A stretch of 64,000 nucleotides of DNA. Source: Antedon mediterranea (Eukaryota; Echinodermata; Crinoidea; Comatulida; Antedonidae). The notes under the pieces were generated by a model that was not told the origin of the DNA, did no database searches, and saw only the letters and a list, made by a program, of their open reading frames with translations. Each line of letters starts with the position of its first letter. Within the stretch, counting starts at the first letter, position 1. Location: the NCBI RefSeq assembly GCF_964355755.1, contig NC_092670.1, forward strand, positions 11,841,201 through 11,905,200, given 5' to 3'. Position numbers and translations under genes: made by a program. This document shows positions 55,196-64,000 of the stretch, in pieces.

Positions 55196-56690
55196 GTAGG
55201 CCTTTTACTTACTTACGGACACGCGAACAGAGGAGATACTTAAGTGCTTAATTACTATAATTAAGTTATTTACAATTTGCAACATATTTCTCAGGTAAAG
55301 TATTAAACATTATTACTTTAAAAACACTTATACCAGTATTTAAAGTGACTTTCTGGTCGGAAACAGTTTCCAAATGATTGTTTATACAAAAGCATGCCAA
55401 AGAAAGTGTCTTTAACAAATATTTTTTTACGCTATCAATTGTGAACATTGTAATATTTCATTATATTTAAAATAACATTTTCGAAATAAAGCAATGTCGA
55501 AATAGCGAGTTATTTTTCTGTATTTGTTTTTCTTATCTAAACGAGAAGTCGAAAGAAAATAATTAAAACTACGCAATAAAAGCAATAATTCAAAATACCA
55601 TTGTTTTGGATTTATTTTGGTCAAAATTTTATTAATTCGCAAAATATTTTTGTTTTACTTAATTTAGGTGTAGGCCTAGATTCGTTCCCCTCTCGTAATA
55701 TTAAACTATTAATTTATTAAATTCATTTTAAAATGCGTTTATTATACAGGTTTCGATCATTAATATTTCTTCGTTCGCTTACGGGAAACAAACTATTTTA
55801 ACTGACTTAAATAATTATACAGTTTTTATCAGTATGGCTTCGTCATAATACTGGCTACTACTATGTTACTGTATTCTTAAAATGTTCATTTGAATCAACT
55901 GATAAACTATACATAACTTATAATTTAATTCTGCATATTTAAAAAAATGAGATTAGTAATAAAGTTACAGGTTTACAAAATAATTTTCTAATTAAACAGT
56001 TTTTATCATAACGTCTGTTTTAATCTTATCTAAAATAATATGGGTAAAATAAGATGCTATTATATTAATAAATAACAAAATTAATCATTACAACAACTTA
56101 TCAAGAGTATATTATATAATATGCTTTCCTAAAATAAAAGTTGATTTTTGGTCGAGATTTCTTCAACTCACGTGATAGCCCATTGCCATTACCTGTCCAG
56201 TATCATAGGCAAATTTATTTACAGTGTCACATAGGTATCATATGTACACTGTATTAAGTTACAATGGTTACACTGTATTTGAATATTGGACTTTAGGCTA
56301 AAAAGACAACCAGCTATTGCTATAGTGTAGTGTAGTACTGACTTTTCTACAATACATCTAGAGATAATAGGATCGTCTAAGAGATACTTGAAATGAAGGA
56401 TTACCAAGATACCATAAAACAACAAAGAGCATTTAAAATAAGATGCCTATTTGTTCTGTAACAACACAACAATACGGGATCAAAATGAAAATAGAAGAGT
56501 TGGGTCCGTTACTGTTTCAGAAAAGGTCTTGGAACAATTGCAAATGTTTAACAATACAAACATATTTCTGGATTTCATTAAACTTTACAAATTATAGTTA
56601 AGAATAAGAAAGATGTCAAATATAAATAACAATTACATTAAATGGTATTAATTATGTTTTATATTTACATTTCTTTACAGAAATTCCAGC

Positions 56691-60120
<3,430 letters not shown>

Positions 60121-60559
60121 ATTAGAAACATCTCTAAGAAAAACAGCTCATGTAAATTATAGAGTGAAATATGTAAAATTCTAAATTTATAATTGGATAA
60201 GCGTGCATGTTTAGAGTTATTGTGTCTTGTTATGTTTTTTTGTTTTGTCCAAAAGTATATAGGCCTAATGCAATTATGGTGGTACATCGTTTATTTATCA
60301 TTCATTATTCCGAATAGCTTAGGCCTACCTTAACATCTCTATAAGTGTAAATTTATATAGAATAATTATACAACCAATAAGTCTATATCATATATAATAC
60401 ATAGTAAAGTTTATTATAATTATGATTAAATAATTATTGTAGTAAAACTATTAATTAACAGTGCAATTGTACTTGGGCTCATGTAATAAATGTGTTTATT
60501 TGTAAATAATACATAATTCTATATACAGTAAATGTCAATCCTAAATTACGATATTGTAA

Positions 60560-60565
60560 AATAAA
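60560..60565 (+). promoter_or_regulatory. Candidate poly(A) signal of zinc-finger gene 2
   Basis: AATAAA followed by TAAGC, about 440 bases after the stop, a spacing close to that for gene 1. A weaker AATAAA lies at about 60484. Confidence 0.45.
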
Positions 60566-60689
60566 TAAGCTTATCTTCTAATACGTGTGTTTGCTGTTAT
60601 CTTTTGAATTTTGAATAATATACTTGTTTTGTATCATAATACGGTTTGATTACAGTACAGTTCCAGTTGTTATCACTACAATATAGCAA

Positions 60690-61290
60690 GGGTAGGAGCC
60701 TTTCTTGCAACTCCTCAACTCTTTCTCCAGTTTGTATCTCACTATAAGTTACTAACTTGCAACTCTTTCTCCAATATTTAACACTGGCTAATGTACATAC
60801 AGTACTTGCAACTCTTTTTCCAGTTTGTATCACTCACTAAGTTACTATCTTGCAACTCTTTCTCCAGTTGTTATCACTGGCTAAGGTAATATACTTAAAC
60901 TCTTTCTTCAGTTTTTATGTGGCTATGGTACTATACTTGCAACTCTTTCTCCAGTTTTATCACTGGCTAAGGTACCATACTTGCAACTCTTTCTCCAGTT
61001 TTAATGTGGCTAAGCTACTATACTTGCAACCCTTCCGTTTTTATCACTCACTAAGGTATGGTACATACTTGCAACTCTTTCTCCAGTTTTATCACTGGCT
61101 AAGGTAATATACTTAAAACACTTTCTCCGGTTTTTATGTGACTAAGGTACTATACTTGCAGCTCTTTCTCCAATTGTTATCACTAAGTTACTATCTTGCA
61201 ATTCTTTTAACATTTGTTATCACTCGCTAAGCTTCTAAACTTGCAACGCTCCGTTATCACTGGCTAAGATACTCGCAACTATTCCTAAAC
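60690..61290 (+). repeat. ~44-bp imperfect minisatellite, about 12 units
   Basis: The repeated unit is approximately ACTTGCAACTCTTTCTCCAG, TTTTTATCACTGGCTAAGGT, ACTAT. Variants replace CACTGGC with GTGG or CACTCAC. The frame at 60850-61107 follows the repeat and is not a gene. Confidence 0.85.
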
Positions 61291-63320
61291 ATTTTCTTTT
61301 TCAATTTTGTAGTAAAGTTGTATTAGCCGGGCTTGATGTGTACTTTCTTTTAACTTTGTATCAAAGTTATACCTGTAGTTAACGTACACTTACAATGTTG
61401 TCAGTTGGTACAAGATTGTATTCGGATTTATTGTATACTTTCAAGTCTTTCAATACCGTTTAGGCCTAAATAAACATCTTCCCATCACTGGTTAGTTTTC
61501 CTGAACTGTCATTAGTAGATGCCTGTAATTTTTACATTTGAATAAAATGTGCCTGCCACCTTAACATGAGTTACATTCTTTCCTATTCTATTTTGGTTTA
61601 CGTTTCTTGTGCAGAGATTAGCCAATCAAAATCTATTATAAAAAGTATGTAATTTATAGCCAATTCAATCACTGCGCATAGATTGTTGAATTAGTCAAAT
61701 TGGTTTCCAATACTGTATAAACGACTCTGAAACTGATATCACATCGTAATAGAGGTGATTTAGATAGACGTTTGGGCTCCTTGAAAACCAATTAAATTCA
61801 ATTAAATTATTTGAACGAATATTTTCATTAATAATTAATAATAGTAGTTTTATCTTTATGTACTTCAAAACGCGGTGTTTACAACCATTACAAATATACG
61901 TTATACACGGCATATATTGCCTGAAAAAATAATTCTTAACATGCTGTTTCTCATTTATTAGTTTAAACATTAACGACTGCGTAGTAAGTGAAATGATTAA
62001 TGACCGTCTGTGCATATTGAGCAATGTCTAAAACAATCGATAGGGATTTCTGTATCTAAAAATACATTCGCAATGCGATTTACTGTATATGGAAATACAC
62101 ATAAAAAACAATTGCTGGTATTATGATGAACTACTGTTAAACTGGGCCATGAATAAATTAGCATGTGTTTCACACTGAGAAACAAGCAGCCATGATAGTG
62201 TTGTTACAATGAGAAATGAGTATAGGTTACAATATTATAATATTATAGTGTATAGTACATTTTCTATTTCCCCTTTCAAACATATAATTTACCGGAGTCA
62301 TGTTTATATTATGAGTATACATAGGCCTACTCTCTGCATGTGGTATGATAAATAAAGTTTTTTTGCGGTTTGTTTGGTACAATGTGCAATGTAATGTTAC
62401 TATACCAAACTCCTGGCTTAATAACAATTGCCATGAAATATGTTTAAACATCTGTTCACACACATGCTGATGCGTTTATTTCTGGTAGCCTACATTAGTC
62501 CAGCCTGATGATATAATAGTATAGACATGGTTAAGCCTACTATAATATTCCTCATATATATAAGTTACAATTACTGTATTCTGGATCCACAAACTTAATA
62601 GTGTCACATCTTAGGTTCAAGTGGCCTCAAGCCCAGATACTTAGTGATGGGATGTATTTGTACAATGCTATTCTGATTTGCTATGTACATATTTATATGC
62701 AAATGTGTTTTGGCCTTTACGAATTATATTTTGTTTGTAGATCTAATTAAACATATCCACTTCACTTATCGCAATAATAGTTGCAAATGATTATTTTGAT
62801 TTAATCACATAACATTTAATTAAGTCATGTTTGTCCAAATTTAAATACAGAAATATTTAGTTGATACCGAAACAATATACTATAATTTAGTTGATCTGTT
62901 GCTAAGCTCGGTATATTCATCATGTCGCAGGCTCCTCGAGACTATAGTATAAGGCTGCGCCTTGCGAGGAGCCTCTGAGTGAAATATTGAATTAAAAAAT
63001 AATAATAACACATAGGCCTACGGTTCTAAAAAGATCACAAAGATCAAACCGGCCAGATTGAAATGTAGGCCTCAACTATCCCATAATTATTTTGGTGTGA
63101 CAAACGGTTGATAGCCTACATAACGCCCTCTAAAATCATCATTCCATATCAATATTATTTTGTTTGCTTATTATGACGTAATCAATCAATACAATTGATC
63201 GTATCTGTTGTGAATTACCCAACATTCATAACAGTATGTTTGATATGTAGCAATCGTTAATAATGTTGCCAAGTGTGTTTTCCCGTCGTTCTATTTTTAG
63301 ATTTTGAGAAGCATGTTATG
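61291..63320. other. Intergenic, no gene seen
   Basis: AT-rich sequence without coding support. A small hairpin (AGGCTCCTCG...CGAGGAGCCT) lies at about 62929-62976. No array or terminal-inverted element was recognised. Confidence 0.45.
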
Positions 63321-63321
63321 C

Positions 63322-63655
63322 TTATAAATAGCCGTATGATAGTCCCGCGGTTGCTGTGTTGAACTTGTAGTGTCTTTCCGCACTACTGGATCACAATAGA
63401 GTACTTATCCGGAGACTTTCAATGCTTTGTAATTCGGGTATTTGTACAAAAATATAAAAGAGTGAGAAACTGACAAGCCGGAGTTAACTATATTGAGATT
63501 TCAATTATTCTTCTGGATTACGTATAGGGTGTTATCGGCGTACATTCTATGACAGGATAGAGGCACGGCGTCCGGTAGTAGCAGACTATAAACTCTTGAC
63601 ATTATTAATCAGTCCTGTTTTATATAATACGGAACAGCAGCGCAAAATGGTAAGT
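63322..63655 (+). promoter_or_regulatory. Possible promoter and first exon of a further gene
   Basis: TATAAATAG at 63322-63330 is followed by about 300 bp that could be a 5' UTR, ending GCGCAAAATG (ATG 63647-63649) directly joined to a consensus donor GTAAGTAG. A start codon abutting a donor is a common gene layout, but no following exon is inside the window. Confidence 0.3.
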
Positions 63656-63741
63656 AGGCCTCGTTATATTAATGTAGTTATATTTAATAGTGTGTGTGCG
63701 AATATTTCTCGTATAAAATTGAAAAAATTCATCTCCTTCCC

Positions 63742-63856
63742 AAAATATTTTTGAAATCAAATTTTCGTTTTTCATGAAGGTGAAAAATAAACGTTGAAAC
63801 TTACCAACGTTTCTCAAAGTGCGATGCTAAAAACGAAAATTTGATTTCAAAAACTT
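63742..63856. repeat. Inverted repeat, ~27-bp arms
   Basis: TTTTGAAATCAAATTTTCGT at about 63749 is inverted as ACGAAAATTTGATTTCAAAA at about 63832, with a loop of about 60 bases. Confidence 0.8.
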
Positions 63857-64000
63857 CTCGTATAGCTATACTCACTGGATGGCTGGGTTTAATTGAAATC
63901 GGATAGATAGCTTAGGAGGAAGGCAATCCAAGAGGAAGTATCCAGATACTATTGTATTATAAAATAATATTTGCAGTGAATATTAAATCATGTACTAATT

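Noticed and set aside
60850-61107. 85-aa frame LQLFLQFYHWLRY repeats
   Set aside because: Direct translation of the 44-bp minisatellite; units of differing length break the frame elsewhere.

Overview
This is a stretch of animal nuclear genome: AT-rich, with split genes, GT-AG introns, long introns and dense transposon and satellite content. The gene types (fibrinogen-related lectins fused to a PAN/Apple domain, SNAG zinc-finger factors), CR1/Jockey-like LINE fragments and the very frequent palindrome TAGGCCTA suggest a marine invertebrate deuterostome, most likely an echinoderm. The species cannot be named from the sequence alone.

Layout. (1) 1-10.9 kb holds two tandem fibrinogen-related (FReD) genes on the + strand. 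The first is cut by the window edge (last two exons). The second is complete: signal peptide, PAN-like domain, FReD, four exons, 313 aa. Their 3' flanks are duplicated with them. (2) 11.4-13.1 kb holds two inverted-repeat elements. (3) 13.4-20.2 kb holds a six-exon gene for an unrecognised 175-aa charged, coiled-coil-like protein; its introns carry MITEs, a tRNA-like sequence inside a hairpin element, and a decayed copy of exon 3. (4) 20.9-29.2 kb is repetitive: a ~190-bp tandem repeat, a large 45/33-bp satellite split by two minus-strand LINE fragments, a third LINE fragment, and nested MITEs. (5) 29.2-33.2 kb is a ~4-kb element with ~450-bp inverted arms enclosing a 2-kb, 30-bp minisatellite. 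(6) 33.9-35.1 kb holds more MITEs. (7) 37.7-44.3 kb and 56.7-60.1 kb hold two paralogous SNAG-domain C2H2 zinc-finger genes, same strand, identical exon phases. The first encodes 486 aa with seven fingers, the second 608 aa with eight fingers and a PLDLS motif. (8) Between them, 45.9-51.3 kb is a nearly full-length but dead LINE (ORF1, then ORF2 with PHD-like finger, endonuclease and a reverse transcriptase lacking its FADD block). (9) 60.6-61.3 kb is a minisatellite; near 63.3-63.7 kb a TATA box and an ATG directly followed by a splice donor may begin another gene.

Functionally, the FReD pair encodes (one seen, one inferred) secreted lectin-like proteins. The zinc-finger pair looks like a duplicated transcriptional repressor locus: SNAG motifs are known to recruit LSD1/CoREST-type corepressors, and the DNA-contacting helices of the seven shared fingers are the same. 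A stretch of unusually low silent divergence in the middle fingers suggests gene conversion or extra constraint.
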